NCBI GenBank assembly: GCA_015075105.1
Contig: JABTUZ010000001.1
Span: 631,001 to 695,000 of the forward strand
Length of the DNA stretch: 64,000 bases
Direction: 5' to 3'
From: Leptospiraceae bacterium
Lineage (GTDB): Bacteria > Spirochaetota > Leptospiria > Leptospirales > Leptospiraceae
Position 1 is the first letter of the stretch; every line of letters starts with the position of its first letter. The notes beneath the pieces were generated by a model. That model had not been told where the DNA came from, did not search any database, and saw nothing but the letters and a program-made list of their open reading frames with translations. This document shows positions 37,134 through 46,281 of the stretch, one piece after another. A program made the position numbers and the translations under genes.

Positions 37134-37733
37134 TTGAAGAAATTTAGAAAAAATTCAAAACTGCATGTATCGTTCCGTAAAAAAATATTTTTTATTATTT
37201 TACTGTTTTTCTTTCAGGATTGTCAAATCTTCAAACTCCCGAAAATTAGTCGAGAAGCAGAAATACTCGCATTAATGTCTTCAATTCTAAATTCAGTACA
37301 TACTGTAGCCAAGCCGGTATTTAGTCCAAGTGCAGGGCATTACTCTTCTCCAAAAAATATCACAATAACTACAACTACGCAGGGCGCTTCAATCTATTTT
37401 ACAACTGATGGTAGAACTCCAACAAAAGAGTCAAATTTGTACACTTCTCCAATCCCTATATGGAGTATCGCCGGAAAGTCAATTCAAGCCATCGCAATTA
37501 AATCAGGTTCAAAAGATAGCGAAATATTAAGAGGGGTTTTCAGCTATCCTCCATTGAGAACAGTGCAAGCCCACTCCTCTACATTTTCAAATTCACTACC
37601 AATGCCATATTGGAGCTCTATTACTTTACAAACTACTACCAATACTGCAATGCATTTAACGTATTCTAATGGAAATAGTCAAAACTTTATGAAAACAAAT
37701 CCCTATTACGTTCGTTGCGTGGCAGATCCTTAG
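37134..37733 (+). CDS. putative lipoprotein with chitobiase-C-type repeat and truncated DUF1566-like end
   Basis: This 199-aa frame starts with TTG; no better start is present. A hydrophobic segment ends in LLFFFQDC, a plausible spirochaetal lipobox. Residues ~65-130 match the CHB_HEX_C fold (FSPSAGHYSSPKNITI, then IYFTTDGRTPTKES), often found as a surface linker. The end (PYWSSITLQTT, then YYVRC) looks like the last part of a DUF1566/Lcl C-terminal domain whose first part is missing. An internal deletion is likely. A tandem repeat array begins 17 bases after the stop. Confidence 0.65.
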   Translation: MKKFRKNSKLHVSFRKKIFFIILLFFFQDCQIFKLPKISREAEILALMSSILNSVHTVAKPVFSPSAGHYSSPKNITITTTTQGASIYFTTDGRTPTKESNLYTSPIPIWSIAGKSIQAIAIKSGSKDSEILRGVFSYPPLRTVQAHSSTFSNSLPMPYWSSITLQTTTNTAMHLTYSNGNSQNFMKTNPYYVRCVADP

Positions 37734-37749
37734 ACAGTACCTAAGTTTA

Positions 37750-38033
37750 CAGATTTTGCACTAATAGCGAAATTCGCCGAAATAGTTGGAGTTCCCACAT
37801 TTTTACACAAAAAGTGCAGATTTTGCACTAAAAGCGTAATTCGCCGAAATAGTTGGAGTTCCCACATTTTGCACAAAAAGTGCAGATTTTGCACTAAAAG
37901 CGTTTTGCCGGAGTAGTTGGAGTTCCTACATTTTGCACAAAAGTGCAGATTTTGCACTAAAAGCATAATTCACAGAAATAGTTGGAGTTCCCACATTTTT
38001 GCACAAAAAGTGCAGATTTTGCACTAAAAGCGA
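37750..38033. repeat. tandem array of four ~67-bp units
   Basis: Units start with CAGATTTTGCACTAAAAGCG at 37750, 37817, 37883 and 37946, with a partial fifth at 38013 (lengths 67, 66, 63 and 67). Each contains TTGGAGTTCCCACATTTT and an inverted GTGCA/TGCAC pair that can form a hairpin. The shared core GGAGTTCCCACATTTT is the reverse complement of the motif in the dispersed repeats at 12.04 and 20.7 kb. On the minus strand the units make an open frame of repeated LLVQNLHF, which I take to be a by-product of the repetition. Confidence 0.9.
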
Positions 38034-38514
38034 AATACTAAAAATAATTCGAAAAATCAAAACCTATAACGAAAAGAAAAATCTATTGAAAAAAGATTTC
38101 CAACTCTGTACAAAAATTCAGCTGAAGAATGGATTTAGTGCCTGAAATTGATAGATAAGATCAAAACAAGAAAAAAATGTTTGATGGATTTATATAATAA
38201 AGGTATAAATAATATACCATAAGATTTGAATAAGATTGGGCAAAAAGCAAAATCAATAAAGAAAAACATGGACGAATTTAGAAATTTTTATTATAGTTGC
38301 GTAAAAATTGATACCTTTATTTTCGAATAAAAGCAAGAAGTGTGTATGAGGAAGAAAAGTAAATGCTTTTTGAGCATATCGAAATTTTTTATAATAGATA
38401 AAGAGCCCATTCGTTTTTGGGGTTTAAAATTTCTTATGAATTTGAGAAAATTGTATAAATTGTGTCAACCAAAACGTCACTAGGTTTTATTTTATAAAAT
38501 AATATTGGTATAGA
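38034..38514. other. 481-bp AT-rich intergenic region
   Basis: No coding frame, RNA or repeat is recognisable. A small hairpin GGTATA/TATACC occurs near 38201-38217. The region upstream of the metallophosphoesterase gene has no clear promoter and no good ribosome binding site. Confidence 0.4.
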
Positions 38515-39249
38515 ATGAAGATCGCAGTGATTTCAGACATACACATCGGGGATGAAAAATTCGAGAAGAATCTTTCGGGCTTTGAAGAATTTTTAGACTA
38601 TCTCGAGCGTAATTTCGATGAGATAGTTTTACTCGGAGACATCATCGAAACCTACTGGTGCGTTTTTCCCTGGCAGACCGCAAAGATTTACAAAAGAAAT
38701 TTAGAAAAATATAATCGGATTACGAAACGGTTTTCGGAAAATCCCTATATATTTCTTTCCGGAAATCATGACAATATCGCCTATCGCAAATGGAAAATTC
38801 CTTATCGATATTCCAAAGAAATTGATGGAATGAAAATTTTATTTACCCACGGGCATGAATTGGATACAGTTTATAGGAATTATTTTACTGTCAAATTTGT
38901 GGAGCTTTTCATGTGGGCAGGCTACAGGCTGAAAAAAATGGGCTTTCCGTTTTTGTATGATTACGGCTATAAAGTCGATCACAAAAACAATGTGGAAAAT
39001 GGAGGAATCCAGTATACCCTCGCGGCGAAAAAATATATTGTAGAAGAAAAATTCAATCTCGTAGTGATGGGGCACACTCATGTTGAAAAAATTGTTTCTT
39101 TCGGAAATGGAAAGTACATCAATTCAGGCGATTGTCTTACCCGGAAAATGTTTGTTGCTATTGATACCAATACAAAAAAAACCACGCTGAACTATTTCCT
39201 TGGCGGAAAAGTAATAAAAAAAATTTCTAAGCCATTGGAAAAATACTAA
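38515..39249 (+). CDS. calcineurin-like metallophosphoesterase
   Basis: This 244-aa protein keeps all five metal-binding motifs: DIHIGD near residue 8, LLGDIIE near 40, SGNHDN near 82, FTHGHE near 110 and VMGHTHVE near 180. The general layout resembles LpxH-type or YfcE-type phosphoesterases, but the specific UDP-diacylglucosamine-binding residues are not clear enough to name it. It could act on lipid A precursors or other phosphodiesters. It is monocistronic. Confidence 0.88.
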   Translation: MKIAVISDIHIGDEKFEKNLSGFEEFLDYLERNFDEIVLLGDIIETYWCVFPWQTAKIYKRNLEKYNRITKRFSENPYIFLSGNHDNIAYRKWKIPYRYSKEIDGMKILFTHGHELDTVYRNYFTVKFVELFMWAGYRLKKMGFPFLYDYGYKVDHKNNVENGGIQYTLAAKKYIVEEKFNLVVMGHTHVEKIVSFGNGKYINSGDCLTRKMFVAIDTNTKKTTLNYFLGGKVIKKISKPLEKY

Positions 39250-39479
39250 AATCTACAAAAATGTCGCAATCAAATTATAGCCAAAAAAATGATATTATTT
39301 GTCATTTTAAGGGAAAATCCTTGCCAAATCATTGCGTGTATATAAAAATTATCCAAGAGATATATGAATTCTGGAAAAATGCAATCAGATTTAATTAGAA
39401 TCCGAGATTGGAGGTCTCAGAAAAACCAGAATTTATTGCGATTTCTTTATTTTCGTATCAAATATTTGTTAAATGGAGA

Positions 39480-39890
39480 ATGTTTTTGAAAAAGGAAAAT
39501 CAAAAATTGCGATGGAAGTATTTAATTCTTCCAGATTTTCAGATCAGATATTTATGGAAATTGTTCATTCCGATTTTATTTCAAATCGGAATTTGTGTTT
39601 TATGTATTTCTTGGGTTTCTTTGAGATGGGATTCTTTGCCACTTAACACACGAGAAAATGGTATTGTCCTAGTAAGTATTTTTTCTATTCTTGTGACGAT
39701 ATTCAATATTTTGCTATTTATTGTTTTTGGAATTTTACATTCCCATTCATTTGCAGGTCCCTTAGTCAAGATTTATAAAGTGCTGGATGAAGTTATTCAG
39801 GGTAGGGAATACACTAAATTACATCTTAGAAAAAATGATGAAATGAGCATTCTTGCTAAAAAGTTAAACAGGATTTTTTTACGTTCTTAA
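39480..39890 (+). CDS. two-TM protein with a HAMP-like end
   Basis: I place the start at ATG 39480, giving 136 aa; the earlier GTG-type start at 39408 adds an unlikely leader. Two membrane helices (LFIPILFQIGICVLCISWV and VSIFSILVTIFNILLFIVF) are followed by AGPLVKIYKVLDEVIQGRE and LRKNDEMSILAKKLN, which resemble a HAMP domain. No output domain follows; the gene ends and yhhN starts at its last base. It may be a small regulator or the truncated front of a sensor. Confidence 0.7.
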   Translation: MFLKKENQKLRWKYLILPDFQIRYLWKLFIPILFQIGICVLCISWVSLRWDSLPLNTRENGIVLVSIFSILVTIFNILLFIVFGILHSHSFAGPLVKIYKVLDEVIQGREYTKLHLRKNDEMSILAKKLNRIFLRS

Positions 39891-40528
39891 TGACTGTTGA
39901 AAATTTAATTTTTTTGTCTTTATCAGTTTTTGTTCTGATCGTGATGGGCATTCGCAAGAAAAGATTCAGGCATCCTTATCTTCTAATTTTTGTTTTATTA
40001 TTATCTGTAAACTCAATTTTTTACATACCAGTGAATCTTTGGATATCTTTGGCTTTTATGTTAATTCTTCTTGGTGATATTTTTATTTCAAATTATTTCG
40101 AATTACTTGTTCCGGCAGTAGTCTGTTTTTTTTTGGCTCACTTCTTGTATTCTTTTGGAATATGGGACACAAGTTTTGATTTTCGTTTCCTTTTATTGTT
40201 TAGCGCTTTGGCTTTTATTGTTTCTTATGGAATTTTTCTGGTTTTGGGATATAAACCTGATTTGCCATTTGCAATGAAAGCAATATTTTTGATATATAGT
40301 ATGGTTATCTCTTTTTCACTTGGAGTTTCATTTACGAGGTTAATTTCATCGCTTTCATTAAAAAATGCTCTAATAGCGTTTGGCTCAGTTTGCTTTTTTA
40401 TTACAGATATGCTTGTCGGTTATGATATTCTGTATGATGTGGACAGAAAAAATCTAACATGGTCATTCTATACTCCGGCACTGATCATATGGAATATTTC
40501 ACCTTTTCTGATTGATAATAATATTTAA
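39890..40528 (+). CDS. YhhN/TMEM86-family membrane protein (lysoplasmalogenase-like)
   Basis: This 212-aa protein has about eight membrane helices. The family signature is seen as LILLGDIFI near residue 60, FFLAHFLYSFGI near 83 and GSVCFFITDMLVGYDIL near 165, each with the conserved acidic and His residues. Animal TMEM86 proteins hydrolyse lysoplasmalogen; the role of bacterial members is less clear. Its ATG overlaps the stop of the preceding gene, so the pair is coupled. Confidence 0.82.
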   Translation: MTVENLIFLSLSVFVLIVMGIRKKRFRHPYLLIFVLLLSVNSIFYIPVNLWISLAFMLILLGDIFISNYFELLVPAVVCFFLAHFLYSFGIWDTSFDFRFLLLFSALAFIVSYGIFLVLGYKPDLPFAMKAIFLIYSMVISFSLGVSFTRLISSLSLKNALIAFGSVCFFITDMLVGYDILYDVDRKNLTWSFYTPALIIWNISPFLIDNNI

Positions 40529-40653
40529 TTTCATGGGAAAATCCTTCTTGCCAAAACGTTCCAAAATTCGAATCATTATAAAATAATCAAAATTTGATGA
40601 ATAGTGAAAGTGTCGAATGCTTGAAATAAAAAAAAATAGATAAAGGACTTATT

Positions 40654-41592
40654 ATGACTCAAAAATTTACAAATTTCATATTGTTGGTATTTTTTTCAGC
40701 TATCTTGACTCAAGTAGGGTGTACTCTGGTCATGCCAAGATTAATGCGGGTCGAAAAGAACATCGATTTGAAAGAAGAAAGAGGAACCATTCTTGAATAT
40801 AAAAATATTCCAAAGGGGATGTATGCGAAACCATTCATTATTCCATTTCATGATTACCTGATGGAAATGTCCGACGGTAAAATTGACATTGATGCAGTAA
40901 ATACTTACACCGTTGGGAACTATGAAAACGTCAAGGGTTGCCCATTGACGATTAAATATTCACACATGATAAGCCCAAACTGCAAGTTTGTAAATTCATG
41001 GTGGGGAATTTATCTGATTTATGACGATCCGGCAGGGAAAGGCGCGAATTTTATATTGAAAAATCCAAAAGGTCAAAAGGATGCTTTGGACAATTTGAAG
41101 ATTGAATCAATTCAGACAGTTCCGATGCTGGATCAAAAACTGATCACCTGGTCGAGTCATGAAAATCAGAAAGATTACCCTTGGGAGGTTTTTCAGAAAG
41201 ATTTTATTTTTAAACAAAAAGGAGAATTTCAGGAGGCTGATATTTCGGATTTGAAGCTAAGAAAGTGGAAAAAGATTTATGGAGAATTTGAAACAAATTC
41301 AGCTTTGACAGATACAAAAAAGACCGATATGCACTATACAACTTCAATCCGAGCATATATCGGACTGCCGGACGAATCTGTTTATAAATATGTTGAGCCA
41401 TGGTATCCGTTTGTTTTAAAAGGCGAAGTCGTTACCAGATATTTTTCCTGTAAGAAAAATTCATTCTGGGCTATTGTATATTACAATGGTAGCGAGTTTA
41501 TAAATAAGGAAGGGAAAAAGATTGACACATGGAGAGATGTTCAATCCGAATTCCAGAAATCATTTTATTCTTTAAAGTTGGATTGTGGGTAG
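40654..41592 (+). CDS. putative lipoprotein of unknown function
   Basis: This 312-aa protein has a signal peptide FILLVFFSAILTQVGC with candidate lipidated Cys near residue 23. The mature part is mixed alpha/beta with no family I recognise. Notable segments are WWGIYLIYDDPAGKGANF and YVEPWYPFVLKGEVVTRYF. It lies 2 bases before the ATG of the large hybrid kinase and is probably co-transcribed with it, so it may serve that sensor. Confidence 0.75.
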   Translation: MTQKFTNFILLVFFSAILTQVGCTLVMPRLMRVEKNIDLKEERGTILEYKNIPKGMYAKPFIIPFHDYLMEMSDGKIDIDAVNTYTVGNYENVKGCPLTIKYSHMISPNCKFVNSWWGIYLIYDDPAGKGANFILKNPKGQKDALDNLKIESIQTVPMLDQKLITWSSHENQKDYPWEVFQKDFIFKQKGEFQEADISDLKLRKWKKIYGEFETNSALTDTKKTDMHYTTSIRAYIGLPDESVYKYVEPWYPFVLKGEVVTRYFSCKKNSFWAIVYYNGSEFINKEGKKIDTWRDVQSEFQKSFYSLKLDCG

Positions 41593-41594
41593 AT

Positions 41595-44500
41595 ATGCGA
41601 CTTTTTGTCTGGCTGATTTGTATTGGATTCTTTTCTGCTTGCTCTGTCCCTGATTTTCATGTGGTCGGGGGAGTCGAGTCCGAGAAAAAAATCCAGATTC
41701 CATCAGATAAAAAAATTGTTAAAATATTCGGCAACTTTCCGTTTTCCATTGAAGATTCAAAAGAATTTTCTAATCCAGATTATGATGACAGAAATTGGAA
41801 AAGAGTTCGCGTTCCGGGGGCATGGCACATGCGTGGCATAAATCATGACGGAATCGCTTGGAATCGAATTCATTTTTCTTATAACAAAGAAGCAATTCAG
41901 GGAAATCTTGGAGTGATGACTCCCTATGTTGACCATGCTTATGAGGCTTATGTTAATGGAGTAAAAGTTCATTCAACCGGAGAAATTGCTCCAGATGGAA
42001 AGCTATTAAAGCTAAGCAACAGATATGATTATTTTGTCATACCGAAGGAAATTTTAAACTCTGAAAATCTTTTATCTTTTAGAATTGCGAGCTTTGGAAA
42101 ATTAGGCGGTTTTGCGTTTCCCGAATTTTATATCGGAGATGAAAAAATTGTAAGGAACAATTACGAAACATTCCTGATGAGGATTCTGTTTTTTATATCA
42201 ATCTTTTTCTTTGTAGGACTTTACCATATAACACTTTATCTTTCCAGAAAAAAAGAAAAGAGTTATTTCTATTTCGGATTACTTTCGATTGCTACCTTTA
42301 TCCACATGGTTGGGGTAAAATCGCTTGGATTGTGGTTTTTTGATAATACCTGGATCAATTTGTATTTTAATGGCACAGGTCTGCTCTTTCTTCCGTTTCT
42401 GATTTCAAGATTCAACCATGAATTTTTTTCTTTTAAGGAGGGAAAATTTAGTTTCACTCTCTATGCGGTTACTTCAATTTTATTTGTCTGGATGACAATA
42501 GTTTTTGCCGGGTTATTGATAAATCCCGAATTATGGAAATCGGCATATTCATTTTTTTGGATAAATGGTATTCCTATTATTTTACTTTGCATCATCTCCA
42601 CAAATATTCAATCTACTCTGATTACGCTTAGGGCGAGAAAAGAAAAATTATTCGGATATAGAATTTTATTTTTTGGCAATCTCGGATGGACTGCAATAAA
42701 TATATTTTTTACTCTTTCATTTTTGGGGCTTATACCTGACAACCAATTAACTGAAGTTGGCTTTTTCTTATTAATCGTCAGCATGGCGTCTGCGATGTCT
42801 CTTCGATTTGCAAATGTTTACAAAGAGACAGATCATCTGAATCTTGAGTTAGAGAAAAAAAATAAAGACCTTGAGTCTCTCGACAAAATGAAAGACGAAT
42901 TTTTAGCAAACACTTCGCATGAGCTTCGGACTCCACTGAATGGAATCATCGGTCTTGCTGAATCTATGGCAGACGGTTCTGCGGGGGATATTCCTGTAAA
43001 GGCAATGTCCAATCTTATGTTTATCGTATTTTCGGCGAAAAGGCTGGGGAGTCTTGTAAATGATATTCTCGATTTCTCAAAATTGAAAAATCATCAGCTT
43101 GAAATTCAGAAAAAACCAGTGGATTTAGATATTGTTTCTAAAATTGTAATGAAAACTTTCCAACACCAGAAATCTGGAAAATCACTTGAGATACTAAGTG
43201 AAATCCCGGAAGGGTTTCCCTTGGTATTGGGGGATGAAAATCGTATTCAGCAAATTTTTTTCAACTTGATTGGAAATTCTTTCAAGTTTACGGAGAAAGG
43301 ATTTATAAAAATTTCTGCGATAATTCACTCGGATAGAGCTAAAAACATGGCTGAGGTCATAGTTTCTGACACAGGAATCGGTATCCCAAAAGATAAACTC
43401 GAAGATATTTTTAAGAGCTTTGAGCAGGTGGATTCATCTAACTCTCGGAATTATGGTGGAACCGGACTTGGACTATCCATTACTAAGCAATTGGTAGAGC
43501 TACATGGTGGACAATTGTGGGTTGAGTCTGAATCGGGGAGGGGGTCTCGTTTTCATTTCACGCTCCCACTACAAGACTCACTTGATAAGGTAACCCTTGA
43601 TTCGCTTTTAAAAGTCCAAAACCCAATGGATAGGGATGAAATTGTATTTAATGAGGGAATCGAAGTAGTGAATGCTTCCTATGATATTTTTTCAGAATTC
43701 GAGAAAGAAGAAGCTAAAGACTTACTACCTATCGATAAAAAGAATACGAGTAAAAAGAATGTAGCGTATAAAATTCTTGCAGTTGACGATGAGCCGATTA
43801 ATTTACAAGTAATTCAAAACCATTTTCACTCAAAAGACTTTGAGATTACAAAGGCGTTAAACGGAATTGAAGCTGTAAAAATGATTAAGGATGGATATAT
43901 TCCAGACATTATGCTTCTCGACGTAATGATGCCAAAAGCCTCCGGTTATGAAGTGTGTAAGGTGATTAGAAAAAGATACTCATTATATGAACTTCCAGTG
44001 CTTATGCTTACAGCCAAAAATCAAGTGAGCGATATTATAGAAGGGTTTAATTCAGGTGCAAATGACTATCTAATGAAACCCTTCGATAAAAAGGAGCTAT
44101 TAGCTAGGGTTGACACTCTACTCACTATGAAAAATGCAGTAGCTTCTCAGAGTTTTGCTGTAATGATAGGACAAGAGTTAAAGATTGCAAAAAATATTCA
44201 GAAGTCCATTCTGCCGACAAAAATGCCAAAAAATGAGAGATGGGCTGTTGTGTCTAAATACCAACCCATGCAGTCTGTCGGGGGGGATTTTTTTGATTTT
44301 TCTTTAAGCGAAGAAGGTGGACTTGGTGTAATTGTGGCTGATGTTTCAGGTCATGGAGTTCCCGCTGCACTGATTAGTGCAATGCTAAAAGTTGCGTTCA
44401 GTTCTGCAAGAGACCATATCAAAGACCCGGTGGAAATGCTAAATAGAATATTTTATTCTTTAAAAGATAAACTTGGTGGGAATTTTATAACAATATCGTA

Positions 44501-44891
44501 TTTTTATATCCGACCGGATGCAAAGTCAATGATCCACTCAAATGCAGGGCACTTATCTTTAATTATCCAAAGAAGAGAAACTGATGAATTTATATTCTCA
44601 AAGCCGAAAGGAAGTTTACTTGGAGGACTTGCTAAAACTCTGAAATTTGAAATAGACGAGATCCGTATTCAACCTAATGACAGGATTATTTTTTATACCG
44701 ATGGAGTTACCGAAACAAGAAACTCATCCGGTGAAATGATAGATGAGGAAGGGTTACAGGAATTTATGAGAAATCATATCTCTTCTGATTTGTCAAAGAT
44801 ACCCGACTTGCTTGAAACCTACGCAAAGGAATGGAGTGGAAAAAGTTCGTTTGACGACGATTTGACTTTTGGAGTAATCGAGATTTTATGA
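41595..44891 (+). CDS. hybrid sensor: 7TMR-DISM, histidine kinase, receiver and PP2C phosphatase
   Basis: From ATG 41595 the protein is about 1098 aa and begins with a lipoprotein-like signal (LFVWLICIGFFSAC). Next come an extracytoplasmic beta-sandwich (~30-190, DISM-type) and seven membrane helices (~195-410). A HisKA/HATPase pair follows, with His442 in NTSHELRTPLNG, N-box NLIGNSFKF and G-box GGTGLGLSITK. The receiver has Asp776 in LLDVMMPKA. A C-terminal SpoIIE phosphatase (from ~865) has VGGDFFDF and VADVSGHGVPAAL. The kinase probably controls the PP2C output, which would act on a STAS partner. One such partner is encoded at 61207 but need not be the cognate. Confidence 0.92.
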   Translation: MRLFVWLICIGFFSACSVPDFHVVGGVESEKKIQIPSDKKIVKIFGNFPFSIEDSKEFSNPDYDDRNWKRVRVPGAWHMRGINHDGIAWNRIHFSYNKEAIQGNLGVMTPYVDHAYEAYVNGVKVHSTGEIAPDGKLLKLSNRYDYFVIPKEILNSENLLSFRIASFGKLGGFAFPEFYIGDEKIVRNNYETFLMRILFFISIFFFVGLYHITLYLSRKKEKSYFYFGLLSIATFIHMVGVKSLGLWFFDNTWINLYFNGTGLLFLPFLISRFNHEFFSFKEGKFSFTLYAVTSILFVWMTIVFAGLLINPELWKSAYSFFWINGIPIILLCIISTNIQSTLITLRARKEKLFGYRILFFGNLGWTAINIFFTLSFLGLIPDNQLTEVGFFLLIVSMASAMSLRFANVYKETDHLNLELEKKNKDLESLDKMKDEFLANTSHELRTPLNGIIGLAESMADGSAGDIPVKAMSNLMFIVFSAKRLGSLVNDILDFSKLKNHQLEIQKKPVDLDIVSKIVMKTFQHQKSGKSLEILSEIPEGFPLVLGDENRIQQIFFNLIGNSFKFTEKGFIKISAIIHSDRAKNMAEVIVSDTGIGIPKDKLEDIFKSFEQVDSSNSRNYGGTGLGLSITKQLVELHGGQLWVESESGRGSRFHFTLPLQDSLDKVTLDSLLKVQNPMDRDEIVFNEGIEVVNASYDIFSEFEKEEAKDLLPIDKKNTSKKNVAYKILAVDDEPINLQVIQNHFHSKDFEITKALNGIEAVKMIKDGYIPDIMLLDVMMPKASGYEVCKVIRKRYSLYELPVLMLTAKNQVSDIIEGFNSGANDYLMKPFDKKELLARVDTLLTMKNAVASQSFAVMIGQELKIAKNIQKSILPTKMPKNERWAVVSKYQPMQSVGGDFFDFSLSEEGGLGVIVADVSGHGVPAALISAMLKVAFSSARDHIKDPVEMLNRIFYSLKDKLGGNFITISYFYIRPDAKSMIHSNAGHLSLIIQRRETDEFIFSKPKGSLLGGLAKTLKFEIDEIRIQPNDRIIFYTDGVTETRNSSGEMIDEEGLQEFMRNHISSDLSKIPDLLETYAKEWSGKSSFDDDLTFGVIEIL

Positions 44892-44982
44892 CCTGAAAAA
44901 AAGCAATATGAACAGTAGATTTAAAAAAAAGGCATTTGGGAGTCAAAGTCTATTTTAATCAGTAAATTATTTTATTTTTCAT

Positions 44983-45043
44983 AAAGTACGTATCATGCGT
45001 TAAGCGAAACCCTTTTAAAGTACTTTACATGCGTTATGCGAAA
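44983..45043. repeat. pair of 27-bp direct repeats
   Basis: The copies at 44983-45009 and 45017-45043 share AAAGTAC, CATGCGTTA and GCGAAA with few differences and are spaced 34 bases start to start. They lie in the gap 44892-45154, upstream of the small gene at 45155. They could bind a regulator; nothing else in the gap is recognisable. Confidence 0.65.
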
Positions 45044-45154
45044 TGCTATAAAAATTTTTGAAAAAAAAATTAGAGACATAAAATTTTGCTAAAGGGGTTT
45101 TGTGCTTGTACCGTTACAAATAGTAAATACAAATAATCCTGAAGGTTTCCCGAT

Positions 45155-45367
45155 ATGGCAATAAGCTCCAATTTTAGAAAGACATTAGAAAGATACGTTA
45201 ATTACAGAGGTATAGATATAGTTCTACACTTAAAAGACGGCACTGTGATTGAATTAGACAAAAATCGAAGAATTGAGGGCGATGTAGTGATTAAGAACGG
45301 AAAAGAGGGAATAGTAGCCAGAATTGAGTTAGCCGATATTCAAAAAGCCGATTTTTTTGCTGCATAA
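45155..45367 (+). CDS. small conserved protein of unknown function
   Basis: This 70-aa protein contains NYRGIDIVLHLKDGTVIEL and GDVVIKNGKEGIVARIELAD, a pattern of short beta strands. It is well formed, with a plausible start, and lies upstream of rpsU. It may belong to the same transcription region, although rpsU has its own promoter. No family is recognised. Confidence 0.65.
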   Translation: MAISSNFRKTLERYVNYRGIDIVLHLKDGTVIELDKNRRIEGDVVIKNGKEGIVARIELADIQKADFFAA

Positions 45368-45393
45368 TTTTTCTGAATTAAACTTCCTGACTC

Positions 45394-45422
45394 TTGACAA
45401 AAAACCCGACGTTAATTATGCT
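45394..45422 (+). promoter_or_regulatory. sigma-70 promoter of the rpsU-dnaG-rpoD cluster
   Basis: TTGACA at 45394-45399, a 17-base spacer and TATGCT at 45417-45422 give a near-consensus promoter. It lies about 40 bases before the GTG of rpsU, which has the ribosome binding site GGAGG. Confidence 0.75.
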
Positions 45423-45461
45423 GGTAAAATTCCTTAGTATAGGATTTATTTGGAGGTATGA

Positions 45462-45671
45462 GTGGTCGGAATAGTTATTAAAGAAGGCGAATCAATCGAA
45501 GGTGCGCTTCGTAGGTTTAAAAGAGATTGTGCGAATGCTGGAATTTTGAGTGAAATTAAAAAACGTGAGCATTATGAAAAACCGAGCATCATAAAGAAAA
45601 AGGCAAATGATGCAGCAAGGCGTAAAAGGGACAAAAAGAAAAGAATTTTTGCCAAAAAAGATAAAATTTAG
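45462..45671 (+). CDS. rpsU: 30S ribosomal protein S21
   Basis: This 69-aa basic protein starts with GTG. It has the S21 pattern GESIEGALRRFKRDCANAGI followed by REHYEKPS and a lysine/arginine-rich tail. S21 helps initiation of translation. As in many bacteria it opens the macromolecular-synthesis cluster rpsU-dnaG-rpoD; here a yqeY-type gene is placed between rpsU and dnaG. Confidence 0.97.
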   Translation: MVGIVIKEGESIEGALRRFKRDCANAGILSEIKKREHYEKPSIIKKKANDAARRKRDKKKRIFAKKDKI

Positions 45672-45828
45672 TAAATATCCCATTTTTTAAAATATACTGC
45701 ACTGTACTATTCTAAAGGCGGTATTTGTGCACAGGCACTTGTAAAGAGTCTTTTTCTCTATGAGAAATTGTGCTTTTTACCGGGCTATTAATGAGTGTAA
45801 TCAATTTCGTATTTTTGTTGGAGGTACT

Positions 45829-46281
45829 ATGTCGCTTCAAGACAAGATAAATCAGGATTTAAAGGATGCAATGAAGGCTAAAGAAGAGTTGAAACTTGCG
45901 ACTCTTCGTTTGATAAAAGCTGATATTCAATATGAATTAACAAGGACCGGATCGTCTTCTTTGAACGACGAGCAAGTTATGGGAATTTTAAAAAGCAATT
46001 CCAAGAAAAGAAAAGAGACTGCCGAAGAATACCGAAAAGCCAAACGGGACGATCTGGCTCAAAAAGAAGAAGACGAGAACCAAATCATAATTTCTTATCT
46101 GCCACCTGATTTATCTGAAGAAGAAATCCGTAAGGTAGCCTCTGTAGTGATTCAGGAGTTTATCCCTGTGGGGCCTCAAGATACAGGAAAGATCATGGGC
46201 AGAGTTATGCAGGAATTGAAGGGCAAGAACGCAAATGGTGCTCTCGTTTCCTCTGTTGTAAAATCTATGCTATCCAAGTAA
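45829..46281 (+). CDS. YqeY/GatB-tail-domain protein
   Basis: I start this at ATG 45829 after GGAGGTACT, giving 150 aa; the upstream in-frame ATG at 45760 adds an unrelated leader. The sequence LQDKINQDLKDAMKAKEELK, LRLIKADI and ITGKIMGRVM-like GKIMGRVMQELKGKNANGAL match the YqeY family, which shares the tail domain of GatB. Its role in tRNA-dependent amidation or tRNA handling is unproven. It ends directly at the dnaG start. Confidence 0.92.
   Translation: MSLQDKINQDLKDAMKAKEELKLATLRLIKADIQYELTRTGSSSLNDEQVMGILKSNSKKRKETAEEYRKAKRDDLAQKEEDENQIIISYLPPDLSEEEIRKVASVVIQEFIPVGPQDTGKIMGRVMQELKGKNANGALVSSVVKSMLSK

Noticed and set aside
37730-37966. Minus-strand frame encoding repeated LLVQNLHF
   Set aside because: It is produced by translating the 67-bp tandem DNA repeat; units differ in length (67, 66, 63), so the frame would not be kept by selection.
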